NCBI RefSeq assembly: GCF_002002885.1
Contig: NZ_CP019510.1
Span: 6,076,001-6,140,000, forward strand
DNA length: 64,000 bases
Direction: 5' to 3'
Source: Janthinobacterium sp. LM6
GTDB taxonomy: Bacteria; Pseudomonadota; Gammaproteobacteria; Burkholderiales; Burkholderiaceae_D
Below are positions 1 to 8,428 of this stretch, in pieces; position 1 is the first letter of the stretch, and every line of letters begins with the position of its first letter. The notes under the pieces were generated by a model. It made no database searches, was not told the DNA's origin, and saw nothing but the letters and a program-made list of their open reading frames with translations. The translations under genes and the position numbers were made by a program.

Positions 1-397
1 CCTCGTCTGATGTTTCCACATCAAAGCGTGTTTTCAAATCAAATTGACTTATCAGTTTGTCTGCGATGGTTCGACTTTGCAACATGGCAACATACAAATC
101 ATTAGGATTCTTCAACCCTGCAATACCGCCGGCGGCTCCAGCCAGTCCGCCAAGCTGTCCCAACATGGCAGAGACTCCCGAGCTTTGCTGCTGAGGAGGT
201 AAAATGACTGCTGTCGATAAAAAAGTCGGCTTAATCAGGAATGCAACAGCGATTGCCAATACTCCCGTTACCAACGGCACCATAAACAATATTTTTTTTT
301 GCCGGGCAAGTGCAGTCAATATATCCAATAAGTGAATTTCATCATTATTTTCATTCATCGGTACGCTCTGCTCTCTATTTTTTAATTGCTCAGACAT
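1..397 (-). CDS. Wzz-type polysaccharide chain-length determinant / co-polymerase, 3' end outside window
   Basis: Inner membrane protein expected to control chain length or export of an exopolysaccharide together with a Wzy/Wza-type system. Only the first 132 residues are in the window. The ATG has a purine-rich GAGAGAAAAAG just upstream. A cytoplasmic N-terminus carries the pattern IHLLDILTALARQKK, followed by a membrane segment at about residues 36-56 and a periplasmic start with PTFLSTAVILPP, typical of Wzz family N-termini. A Gly/Ala-rich stretch lies at about 80-95. It follows the SLBB exporter gene by 105 bases on the same strand, so it is the third gene of the operon seen here. This stretch is clearly more AT-rich than the genes upstream. 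Whether a BY-kinase domain follows cannot be seen. Confidence 0.8.
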   Translation of the reverse strand, partial: MSEQLKNREQSVPMNENNDEIHLLDILTALARQKKILFMVPLVTGVLAIAVAFLIKPTFLSTAVILPPQQQSSGVSAMLGQLGGLAGAAGGIAGLKNPNDLYVAMLQSRTIADKLISQFDLKTRFDVETSDE

Positions 398-502
398 CTT
401 TTTCTCTCGGTTGATAACCCGTCATATTTTCAGCGTCACCAAGGTTCGTTTGTCTTACGCATATCGCATAACTATCAAAATACCCTGGCATCTACTTGGC
501 CA

Positions 503-2431
503 TTAGTCTTTCAGCACCTTCAAGCCAGCCGCACCCAAACCAAACTGATAAAAAATAGATGTCCATTCCTTCAAGCTCTGCATGAACGTGCTGCGTTCGA
601 TTTTTTCAGGCACCACGACCGTATCACCGGGATTCAACGCCGTGCCGCCGAGGCCGCCGAACCAGCCGGTGCCTTGGCCGCTTTGCGCCGTGCCATCCGC
701 ACGAATCACGTACATTTCGGATTTATCCGCATTCGCGGTGATGCCACCAGCTTGCTGCACATAGTCGTTGACCGTGCGCTGTGAGCGATAAACGAACGCA
801 TTTTGCTGGAAGACAGAACCCAGCACATCCACGGTGCCGGGGCGGCGCGGGATCAGGATCGAGTCGCCGTCCTGCAAGGGCAAATCGGGCAGGTTTTTCA
901 CTTGCGTATCGACGCCAGGTAAATCGAGCACAATGCGGCCTTCTGCCTTGACGGTGCGCAGTTTTTGCACGATGCGGCGCTGCTGCTCGACTTCAGCAGC
1001 CGTTTTTGCCGCATTCTCCTTGTCGCCACTCGAGGAGATGCGCTGGGTGGCATTCGATTCCAGGTCGCGCTCAAAGCGGTCGGCCACCTGGTTCAATTTG
1101 ATTTGCTGGGCGCGGCGTACGGATTCGCGGTTCAATTGGGTGGCGTACAGGTAGCCGTTTTCATTGGCACCACCGACACGGGCGATCAGTTCGCGCAAGG
1201 TTTCACCTTTTTTCAGCAAGAAAATACCGCTCTGCTTTGCTTCGCCAGCCACGCGCACGTATTCATTCTGGATTTGTGCCTGGACGGGCACAGCACCTGG
1301 TGCGAACACGCGCAGAATATCGGTAGGCTTGACGGCAATGCCAGCCAACTGGCTGCTGGAGACGCCTTTGTCGGCCACCAGTTCCAGCACGGTTTTATAT
1401 TGATTGTCGATGTTCTTTTCGACCACGATCTGCTTGGTTTCCGCCGCCGAATCAAAACCACCGGCCCAGCTCAGTACATCAGCCAGTGTCGCGTTGCCTT
1501 TCAACTCGAAGATGGCCGGTTGCTTCACGCTGCCCGTCAAGGCCACCAGCGAGCCCACCTCAGGAATATAGATCACGTCGCCGTCGCGCAAGGTGACGTC
1601 ACGGCTCTTGTCGCCGTTGACCAGCATGTCATACAGGTCGAACGTGGTGACGGTATCCTTGCCACGCTTGAGCTGGATACTGCGCATGCTGCCGGTAGCG
1701 TCCGGACCGCCCGAGGTAAACAGGGCGTTGAGCAGGGTGCTCATGGAATTGAGGGTATACGTACCGGGACGAACGGCATGGCCAACCACGTACACTTGCA
1801 CGGCACGCGTTTGCGCGATGCTCGCAGTCAGGTCGAAATTGGTGTATATCTTGCCAATGGCCTTTTTCAAATAGCCCTGCAAATCCTTGTACTGCACGCC
1901 GCTGACCTTGATGGAGCCGACGCGTGGGATGAAAATCGCACCGCTGCGGTCAACCGTGGCGCTGACGTCAATGTCGACCATGCCCCATCCGCGTACCTGC
2001 AGCTCGTCACCCGTGCCAATCACGTATTCCTGGTTCACCTGGACACCATCGAGCGGCGCAAAGGTGGACGGCACGTCGCCGAACAGATCCTGGCCAAAGA
2101 TGCTCAATTTCTTACCGGTCACGCCATCGACATACTCTTCGAAAGCCCCGACTGGCGCATCGACATCAGTACCAGTACCCACAATGCTCCGTTTGCCGTT
2201 ACTGTTGACGGGGACTTTTTTTGCCTGACGCTGCTCACCGCGTCCGCTGCGAATACTGGGCAAACTGCTGCCGCCCATTTCATTCGCCTGTGCACGGGAA
2301 ATATCCGTGCGGGGCATGTCAGTTGCGCCAAGTTCCTGTTCGACGGCATAGGCGGAAGTTGCCCCCAGCAGGAAAGCCGAGAAAATCATGTGTTTCACGA
2401 AAGGCGGGGGAGTACGAAATTGCTTTTTCAT
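503..2431 (-). CDS. Polysaccharide export outer membrane protein (Poly_export plus SLBB repeats)
   Basis: A 642-residue Wza-like exporter predicted to form the outer membrane or periplasmic conduit for exopolysaccharide. The start at MKKQFRTPPP is chosen because it opens a signal peptide (hydrophobic core at about 14-24, cleavage after SAYA near residue 29); the frame stays open further upstream but that part overlaps the previous gene. There is no lipobox Cys, unlike classical Wza. A Poly_export domain (YVIGTGDELQVRGWG, then DRSGAIFIPRVG) starts around residue 110. At least four SLBB-like units follow, marked by VYVVGHAVRPGTY, LTGSVKQPAIFEL, VRVAGEAKQSGIF and DVLGSVFQQNAF. A coiled-coil-like insert rich in Gln, Glu and Arg lies between the last two. 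The C-terminus ends in a short hydrophobic/amphipathic segment. It lies 53 bases downstream of the YjbH-PAP2 gene and is probably cotranscribed. Confidence 0.85.
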   Translation of the reverse strand: MKKQFRTPPPFVKHMIFSAFLLGATSAYAVEQELGATDMPRTDISRAQANEMGGSSLPSIRSGRGEQRQAKKVPVNSNGKRSIVGTGTDVDAPVGAFEEYVDGVTGKKLSIFGQDLFGDVPSTFAPLDGVQVNQEYVIGTGDELQVRGWGMVDIDVSATVDRSGAIFIPRVGSIKVSGVQYKDLQGYLKKAIGKIYTNFDLTASIAQTRAVQVYVVGHAVRPGTYTLNSMSTLLNALFTSGGPDATGSMRSIQLKRGKDTVTTFDLYDMLVNGDKSRDVTLRDGDVIYIPEVGSLVALTGSVKQPAIFELKGNATLADVLSWAGGFDSAAETKQIVVEKNIDNQYKTVLELVADKGVSSSQLAGIAVKPTDILRVFAPGAVPVQAQIQNEYVRVAGEAKQSGIFLLKKGETLRELIARVGGANENGYLYATQLNRESVRRAQQIKLNQVADRFERDLESNATQRISSSGDKENAAKTAAEVEQQRRIVQKLRTVKAEGRIVLDLPGVDTQVKNLPDLPLQDGDSILIPRRPGTVDVLGSVFQQNAFVYRSQRTVNDYVQQAGGITANADKSEMYVIRADGTAQSGQGTGWFGGLGGTALNPGDTVVVPEKIERSTFMQSLKEWTSIFYQFGLGAAGLKVLKD

Positions 2432-2484
2432 GCTGGTCTTTGTCTGGATGAATGTTGTATGAGTAAAGGGAGCACCATGCGCGC

Positions 2485-5400
2485 TTAATACTTGCCCTGC
2501 CAGGTCACGCTGATTTCTTTCGGGCCGGGATTGATCGACAAACCCGATTTGCTCTGGTCGCGCTGCGCGTGCCACAGCCAGCTGCCCATGGCGTAGCCGA
2601 CGATGCCGCCGGCGACCGTGTCGGACACCCAGTGCTTGCGGCCGAACACGCGGCCGGCGGAACCCACGGCAGCCACGCTGTACAGCCATGGCGCATCGTA
2701 TTCCTTGGCAAATGGCGTCACGGCAGCAAAGCCAATCGCGGCATGCGCGGAAGGGAACGACGAGTTCGAACGGGAACTGCCGCTGCCGACGCGGCTCCAC
2801 GTTCCGAGGTCTTCCTCGGGACGGGCACGGCCAAACGCATATTTACCGGCCACTGCCAGGCCCGTTGCCGCAGCAACCGATTGCAGGGATATGAGTCCCG
2901 TATTTTGCATGCGCTCATCACCCAGGGCGAAGGCGGCAGCAGCGGCGCCCACTGCCGCATAGGGCATAGCCTTGCCCAGCTTGTCCCAGTTGCGGTAGAC
3001 CTTGGAATCCTCGTGCTTCTTGACGAAACGGTCGACGGGCTTGTCGCTGAGGGCTGATGCCAGCACCACGCCCCCGACCACTGCCGTCGCCTTGAGCCAC
3101 TCAGGGGCGCTAGGCGTAGCAGATGCGGATTGTTCCAGGCGTGCGCGCATGGCGGGCCATGGGCTGACAAACGGCCGGTCCGGCGGATTGACGGCAGGCA
3201 GGTGCTGTTCGTCCGGGCGCTCGGCAAAGTTGCCCAGGCCATCGTAGCTGTGCATGTCGGCGCGCGGGCGCTCGAACATGTCGTACAGGTCGCCAGGCGA
3301 AGCCACCATCTGCCCCACGTCGCGCGTCCATGGCGCAATGGCAAAACCGGCCGTCGATTGCGTATCCATCGGCAACATACTGTTCAGCGGCACGGACAGG
3401 AAGATGCCACGGTCCTGATACGGCTTCGACGGCGTACCAGGGCTGGTGATGTCGTTGCCGTTCGTATGCGTGTACCAGGCGCCGACTTCGATACCGGACT
3501 GGAAGCGGCGCTTGAACTCCATGCGCACGCCCGTATCTTTGGCCAGGAAGCGGCCGGCGCGCGCCGTCACGGTAATATCGTGCGGCAAGCGGTAATGCAG
3601 GGAGCCGATCGCCGTCACCGTCTTGTAGTCGCGCGAATCGAGCAAGCCCTTGTAGCCACGCTGCTGCAAGGCATCGACAGCCACGTCGGCCGCCCAGCGG
3701 CTATCCTTCGGCAGGTACAGCACCTGGCCGCCCACGCCGCGGAACATGTCTTCATACAGGCCGGCCGACATGCGGGTATACACGCGCTCGGCGGGATTGT
3801 TGTATTTGTTCAGCAAGACGCGGCTCAGCGAGAAACGCCCGCCGCGCAAATATTCCGCGATATCGGTACGCACGTGCGGCAAATTGCTGTTCGACGGCTG
3901 CTTGACGCCCGATACCGTTTCCAGCAACTGCAGGCTGGCGGCGCTATTCAGGTACAGGCCATCGCCGAGGCGGCGGTCATAATTGGCTACCGCCGAGATC
4001 GAATAACGGAAGGCACCGCTCGGGTCGTTGAAGAAGAAGCCCACCTTGGGAGCGACCTTGAAACGGTTCGCTTCCCGATCCAGCGATTTGATCTGCACCA
4101 CGTCGCCATCGACGCCGACGCCGACGGCCAGCTTGCCGTCGTCCTGGAGGACATTGGCGGCCTTGGCGGGAGCAGGTGCGGAAACAGCAGGAGCAGGCGC
4201 CGCTGGCGCAATGGCAGTCGCCGGAGCGGCGGCAAGTGTTGGCGCGGGCGCAGGTACTGGTGCAGGTGCTGCGGCAACGACCGGTGCCGGCTTGTCGAGG
4301 AATTCCTGCAGCCAGCCTTGCTGATCGTCCCGGATCACATCGCTTTTTTCAGGGTAGCGCAGCAGCACGACGTCGAGGAAGGCCTTGCGGTCGATCTTGC
4401 CTGCCAAATAGTCATTCAGTTTTGGCAAATCAAAGAATTCGTAGGTGGCGATTGGCTGGTCCAGTTTGGTATACGTGATGCGCAGGGTCGTCACGCCCTT
4501 CGGCGTGAAGGCGACAGCCGTGCGCGCGGCACGGCCAACGGCGCGGCCCATGTTCGAGATACGGCTGTTGGTCAGGCTCAGGCTGAGGACATTGCCTTCC
4601 TGCTCGACACGGATGTTCTTGTAGTCCTGTTTTACCAGGGCATTGACCAGGTCGGCGCCATACACGGCATCGCGGTGCCATTCTTCCTTGCTCGGCAGCG
4701 GTGGCGGATTCTTGTCGTCCACGAAATACGGCGGTTCGTACACCTTGGGGACAAACTCGCGTTCGCCAAACGGAATGCTGATATAGGCGTTCACACTGAA
4801 CTGGTCGCGGTTGCGGGCCGCCTGCAAGGCAAGCCAGCCCCAGCGGTACTCCAGGCCCACAGACGCGCCTTTGCGGCGCTTGCCGGCATTCGTGTCGCTT
4901 GCGCGGAAGTCGCGCAAGTAATTCGTTGTATCGTACTCAGCCACCACCGACCAGCGCGGCAGCGCGGCCGGCGTCCAGCGCGCACCGGCAAACACGCCGT
5001 CCGGGCGTTTATGGGCATAGCCGAGGCTCGCTTCGATATTCTTGCTGGCGCCAAATGTCTTGGTAGCCACGACGTATTGCCCCTTGAACAGCTCGGTACC
5101 AAACAGATCCGTCATGCCGACGGCAACGGACGGCAGCCACTCCGTTTCCGTCCACAGGCGCAATTTACCGTCGACGACTTTATCCTTGTAGCGGCCATAG
5201 CCACTGCCATATTCACCGGGCACGTTGGTAAAACCGGGAATGCCCGTGATCGACACATAACGTCCCGTCATTTGCAGGAAAGGCAGGATATTCGCCGTCG
5301 CCCATAACTGGCCATACGGGCTGTCGTAGCTGTAGCCAACGCTGAAGGTGCCGTCCGTTTCCACCACGGCGCTGGGCATATTGATATACCCGGATTGGCC

Positions 5401-5496
5401 ACCATGATTCGGTGTCGCAGCCATCACCGAAGGCGCGCCAAGCACCAGACAGCCACACCAGGTATATTTGATTGATTTTCTGAGTACGCTTAACAA
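2485..5496 (-). CDS. YjbH-domain exopolysaccharide protein fused to a C-terminal PAP2 phosphatase
   Basis: A 1003-residue exported protein. The start codon is TTG, preceded by TTTAGGTAG at good spacing. A signal peptide ends near APSVMA (about residue 26). The N-terminal three quarters (about 35-770) resemble the YjbH/GfcD family: GGQSGYINMPSA near the mature N-terminus, many alternating beta-strand segments, and a Pro/Ala linker at about 400-450 dividing two barrel-like halves. The last 170 residues contain the three PAP2 phosphatase motifs: KYAFGRARP (about 880), SFPSAHA (about 915) and GRVFGRKHWVSD (about 945-955), so the catalytic His and Asp are present. YjbH proteins are linked to outer membrane passage of polysaccharide; PAP2 domains hydrolyse lipid pyrophosphates such as undecaprenyl-PP. 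First gene of the export operon in this window. The fusion is visible in one uninterrupted frame; its joint role is inferred. Confidence 0.85.
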   Translation of the reverse strand: MLSVLRKSIKYTWCGCLVLGAPSVMAATPNHGGQSGYINMPSAVVETDGTFSVGYSYDSPYGQLWATANILPFLQMTGRYVSITGIPGFTNVPGEYGSGYGRYKDKVVDGKLRLWTETEWLPSVAVGMTDLFGTELFKGQYVVATKTFGASKNIEASLGYAHKRPDGVFAGARWTPAALPRWSVVAEYDTTNYLRDFRASDTNAGKRRKGASVGLEYRWGWLALQAARNRDQFSVNAYISIPFGEREFVPKVYEPPYFVDDKNPPPLPSKEEWHRDAVYGADLVNALVKQDYKNIRVEQEGNVLSLSLTNSRISNMGRAVGRAARTAVAFTPKGVTTLRITYTKLDQPIATYEFFDLPKLNDYLAGKIDRKAFLDVVLLRYPEKSDVIRDDQQGWLQEFLDKPAPVVAAAPAPVPAPAPTLAAAPATAIAPAAPAPAVSAPAPAKAANVLQDDGKLAVGVGVDGDVVQIKSLDREANRFKVAPKVGFFFNDPSGAFRYSISAVANYDRRLGDGLYLNSAASLQLLETVSGVKQPSNSNLPHVRTDIAEYLRGGRFSLSRVLLNKYNNPAERVYTRMSAGLYEDMFRGVGGQVLYLPKDSRWAADVAVDALQQRGYKGLLDSRDYKTVTAIGSLHYRLPHDITVTARAGRFLAKDTGVRMEFKRRFQSGIEVGAWYTHTNGNDITSPGTPSKPYQDRGIFLSVPLNSMLPMDTQSTAGFAIAPWTRDVGQMVASPGDLYDMFERPRADMHSYDGLGNFAERPDEQHLPAVNPPDRPFVSPWPAMRARLEQSASATPSAPEWLKATAVVGGVVLASALSDKPVDRFVKKHEDSKVYRNWDKLGKAMPYAAVGAAAAAFALGDERMQNTGLISLQSVAAATGLAVAGKYAFGRARPEEDLGTWSRVGSGSSRSNSSFPSAHAAIGFAAVTPFAKEYDAPWLYSVAAVGSAGRVFGRKHWVSDTVAGGIVGYAMGSWLWHAQRDQSKSGLSINPGPKEISVTWQGKY

Positions 5497-5803
5497 ATCC
5501 GGCTACCTAAAGATCCTGCACCTGGAATTCCTGACAATGTCTTCAGAAAATCAATGAGCTTGGGGAAACGTGAATAAAACGAAAAAAGGCCAACCGACGG
5601 GCATCTTGCAATGCCACGTATCAGTTCGCCACTCAAACTAGGCACTCCCGGGCAACAGATGGTTGCTTAATCATGCCTCAGGAATATATGTCGCGGAATT
5701 TTAACATTGTTTTCTTGTAGCAAATGCTTAACTTGTTTCCCTTGCGCCACACCTGCTCATGCACCGCAAACGCCGCCTGCGGCGCTGCGGCATGCGGGAA
5801 AGG
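5497..5803. other. Intergenic region upstream of the export operon
   Basis: This 307-base stretch separates the exopolysaccharide operon from the DUF4197 gene and holds no convincing gene. It is AT-richer than its surroundings and should contain the minus-strand promoter of the export operon. A small palindrome GGCAT-N6-ATGCC lies at 5600-5615. A GC-rich hairpin (GCCGC-CT-GCGGC) near 5772-5784, just past the DUF4197 stop, could act as a weak terminator but has no T-run. Confidence 0.4.
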
Positions 5804-6508
5804 TCACTTCAAACTGCCAAATACTTTACCGATAATCTTGCTGCCATACGCGAGTGGATTGCTGCGGATGGCTTTTTCTTCCTCGCCAATCATCAGGTAC
5901 AGGCCGTCAAGCGCACGGTCCGTGACATACCCTTCCACCGTCGATTGCTGCTGCGGCACCAGTCCCGTCTTGCCGATCTGGCTCATAGTGCTGTTGTACT
6001 TGCTGGCCAGGCCAGAACGGTCGGTAACGGATTTCACGATGGGCAAGAATTTGACGGCCAGGGGCGCCGAGGTCTTCTGACGGAAGAAATCCGTGACAGA
6101 GGTATCGCCACCGGACAGGATATTTTTCGCGTCGCTCACGCTCATTGATTTGACGGCGTCGAGCAGCAAGGGTTTGGCCATGGGCACGGCCGACTCGGCG
6201 GCCCGGTTCATCGACACCACCAGGTCGTCCAGTTGCTGGCCGCGGCCCGTCATTTTCAGCAAGGGCTTGGCTTGTTCCAGGATGCCGGGCAACTTGATCT
6301 TCACCTTGTCGTTATTGAGAAAACCATTTTCGATGCCCAACTTGGCAACAGCGGCGGCCGATCCGGCTTCCAGTGCCGCCTTCAAGCCATTGCTCGCATC
6401 CTGGTTACTGAGAGCATCCAGGGGACCGGCGGCGCCTGCACCGGACGACAACAACACCAGCGCGCACAGGAGGGCGGCCGAACGGCCAGGTAAAGGGTTC
6501 AGGCGCAT
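5804..6508 (-). CDS. DUF4197 family exported protein
   Basis: A 234-residue protein with a Sec-type signal peptide (hydrophobic core at about 10-22, cleavage near GAGAAG). The mature part matches the DUF4197 pattern: GLKAALEAG, a long helical region, DAKNILSGGDTSVTDFFR, and a C-terminal segment with DGLYLMIGEEEKAIR. The family is widespread in Proteobacteria and has no established biochemical role; the protein is probably periplasmic. It stands alone, with intergenic regions over 300 bases on both sides, and is transcribed like its neighbours on the minus strand. There are no catalytic residues I can point to, so function is left open. Confidence 0.85.
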   Translation of the reverse strand: MRLNPLPGRSAALLCALVLLSSGAGAAGPLDALSNQDASNGLKAALEAGSAAAVAKLGIENGFLNNDKVKIKLPGILEQAKPLLKMTGRGQQLDDLVVSMNRAAESAVPMAKPLLLDAVKSMSVSDAKNILSGGDTSVTDFFRQKTSAPLAVKFLPIVKSVTDRSGLASKYNSTMSQIGKTGLVPQQQSTVEGYVTDRALDGLYLMIGEEEKAIRSNPLAYGSKIIGKVFGSLK

Positions 6509-6693
6509 AGTTTTCCTTTTCTAAAGAATGGACAGACTACCTTCTGCTGGAACCTTAGCACATCAAAACTGCAAATACCGCAGCAATTTTTTGCGTCTTG
6601 GGGAAAATAAGGGGTGCCACAGATGGCGGAGGGAAAGGACTATACAACACCGGCTGTTGTATCCGCGCACGCTAACGCCGGCGGCATGGTTTA

Positions 6694-6852
6694 GAACCTA
6701 TCCCAGTAGATGAATACATCTCCTGCTGGCGCGCCTCGGAAGCGGGGACTGCGTTGATCGTCGTCGCGTAGCTCGCCACGCGTCCTCCTCACGCCTTGTC
6801 CGCGCTCCCGAATACGCTGCCAGCAGAAGACGCTCCCTACCGGGATAGGTTC
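6694..6852. repeat. Long imperfect palindromic element (MITE/REP-like) abutting the Sel1 gene
   Basis: The element is bounded by a 16-base inverted repeat with one mismatch, GAACCTATCCCAGTAG on the left and its complement ending GGGATAGGTTC on the right. Inside, further arms match in register (CTGCTGGC/GCCAGCAG, then a TCGG..AGCG..GGAC block), so most of the 159 bases can fold into one long hairpin around a CG-rich loop near 6770-6785. The right end enters the stop codon of the Sel1-repeat gene: the last two bases of TGA belong to the repeat terminus. No open frame of note lies inside. Bases 6509-6693 to its left hold no visible gene. I infer a dispersed non-autonomous repeat family. Confidence 0.7.
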
Positions 6853-8425
6853 AGCCTGCTATCGCCGCCAGCTGTTCGCGCACCCGCGCCAGATCCGTCT
6901 CGCGCATGCGCGCCGCCGTCTGGCGCAGGGACTTTTCCGCGCCGGCCACGCCGGCCGCCGCCGCCATCGACAGCCAGATATACGCCTGCTGCAAATCGAG
7001 CGGGCCACCCTGACCGCTGGCCGCCATCAAACCCAGATTCATTTGCGCCCGCGCATGGCCCTGGCGCGCGGCCAGCGCATACCAGTCCCAGGCGGCGGCA
7101 TAGTCCTGCGGCACATCCTGGCCATTGTCATGCCGCAGGCCCAGCGCGAACTGCGCCAGGCTATGGCCTTGCGCGGCGGCGCGGCAATAGCAGGCGCAGG
7201 CCTGCTGGCTGTCAGGCGCAGGGCCGTCGTCGCGGTCGTGCAGCACGCCTTGCATGTATTGCGCCGGCGCATAATCCTGCTCGGCGGCGCGGCGGTACCA
7301 CTCCAGCGCCAGCGCCAGATCCTGCGGCACGCCCTGGCCATGTTCATAGCGCAGGCCCAGGTCGAACTGGGCCCGCACATGTCCCTGGTCGGCCGCCTTG
7401 CGGTACCAGAAGATGGCTTCCTGCGCATCGGCAGGCATGCCCTGCCCATGCTCATGCAGGAGTCCCAGTTGGTACTGCGCGGCGGGAAAGCCCTGCCCGG
7501 CCGCCTGGCGGTAAAAGACCTGTGCCCGGGTATAGTCCTGCGCGCCATGCTCATGGTGCAGGCCCAGGTTATGCTGGGCCGCCGCATGTCCCTGGCCCGC
7601 TGCCTTCACGTACCACGCGAGTGCCGCCTGTTTATCGCAGGGCACGCCCTGGCCATTGTCGTAAATCAGGCCCAGGTTGAATTGCGAACTGGCGTGGCCC
7701 TGCTCGGCGGCGCGCCGGTACCAGGTAACCGCCTGCCCGCTATCCTGCGGCAGCACGTCGCCATTTTCATAGCGCAGCGCCAGGTTGAACTGGGCCGGCG
7801 CATAGCCTTGCTCGGCCGCCTTGCGCATCCAGGCCGTCGCCTGCTGGCGGTCCTGGCGCACGCCCTGGCCATTGTCGTAGCGCAGGCCCAGGTTGAACTG
7901 CGCCCGTGCATAGCCCTGTTCGGCCGCCTTGCGGTACCAATTGATGGCTTGCACGAAGTCCTGCGGCACGCCCTTGCCATTGTCATACATCATGCCCAGA
8001 TTGTTTTGCGCGCCCGCGTCGCCCTGTTCCGCCGCGCGGCTGAACCACAGCATGGCTAGTGCGCTATCTTGCGCGAGTCCCTGGCCCTTGGCATACAGCC
8101 AGCCCAGGTTGTACTGCGCCGCAGCGTAACCCTGCTCGGCCGCCTGCTGGTACCAGTGCGCCGCCTGCGCAAAATCCTGCGCCACGCCCTGCCCCTTCTG
8201 GCACATCACGCCCAGGTTGTATTGCGCGTGTTCGAGCCCCTGCGCGGCGGCCAGGCCATACCAGTGCAGCGCCAGCGCATAGCTTTGCTCGATGCCCTGG
8301 CCATTGAAATGCATGAAACCCAGGCTGTGCTGGGCGTTCGCATTGCCCTTCTCTGCCAGCCCTTTCAGGCGCAGGTAATCAGCCGTGTAATGAGCAGCCG
8401 TGTAACGGGGAGCGGCAAGCGGCAT
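6851..8425 (-). CDS. Sel1-repeat (SLR/TPR-like) protein, 13 repeats
   Basis: A 524-residue scaffold-type protein made almost wholly of Sel1-like repeats. I count 13 units of about 36 residues with the consensus AQ.NLG..Y..GQGV.QD...A..WYRKAAEQGHA, starting near residue 28; unit 8 is shorter. There is no signal peptide or membrane segment, so it is expected in the cytoplasm. Such repeats form alpha-solenoids that bind partner proteins. It starts 3 bases after the stop of the REC-PAS-GGDEF-EAL gene and is clearly cotranslated with it and with the kinase upstream, which suggests a scaffold or adaptor for that signalling pair (inference). The repeats are visible at DNA level as a degenerate 108-base periodicity. 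The stop codon overlaps the palindromic element downstream. Confidence 0.9.
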   Translation of the reverse strand: MPLAAPRYTAAHYTADYLRLKGLAEKGNANAQHSLGFMHFNGQGIEQSYALALHWYGLAAAQGLEHAQYNLGVMCQKGQGVAQDFAQAAHWYQQAAEQGYAAAQYNLGWLYAKGQGLAQDSALAMLWFSRAAEQGDAGAQNNLGMMYDNGKGVPQDFVQAINWYRKAAEQGYARAQFNLGLRYDNGQGVRQDRQQATAWMRKAAEQGYAPAQFNLALRYENGDVLPQDSGQAVTWYRRAAEQGHASSQFNLGLIYDNGQGVPCDKQAALAWYVKAAGQGHAAAQHNLGLHHEHGAQDYTRAQVFYRQAAGQGFPAAQYQLGLLHEHGQGMPADAQEAIFWYRKAADQGHVRAQFDLGLRYEHGQGVPQDLALALEWYRRAAEQDYAPAQYMQGVLHDRDDGPAPDSQQACACYCRAAAQGHSLAQFALGLRHDNGQDVPQDYAAAWDWYALAARQGHARAQMNLGLMAASGQGGPLDLQQAYIWLSMAAAAGVAGAEKSLRQTAARMRETDLARVREQLAAIAG

Positions 8426-8428
8426 GGG

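Noticed and set aside
965-2488. Open frame of 507 codons on the plus strand opposite the SLBB exporter gene
   Set aside because: Low-complexity His/Ala/Arg-rich translation, no ribosome site or family motif; a shadow of GC-rich third positions in the real minus-strand gene.
5600-5616. Possible sigma54 promoter (TGGC...TGC) upstream of the export operon
   Set aside because: The GG and GC elements are not at the required 10-base spacing; it is just the GGCAT/ATGCC palindrome.
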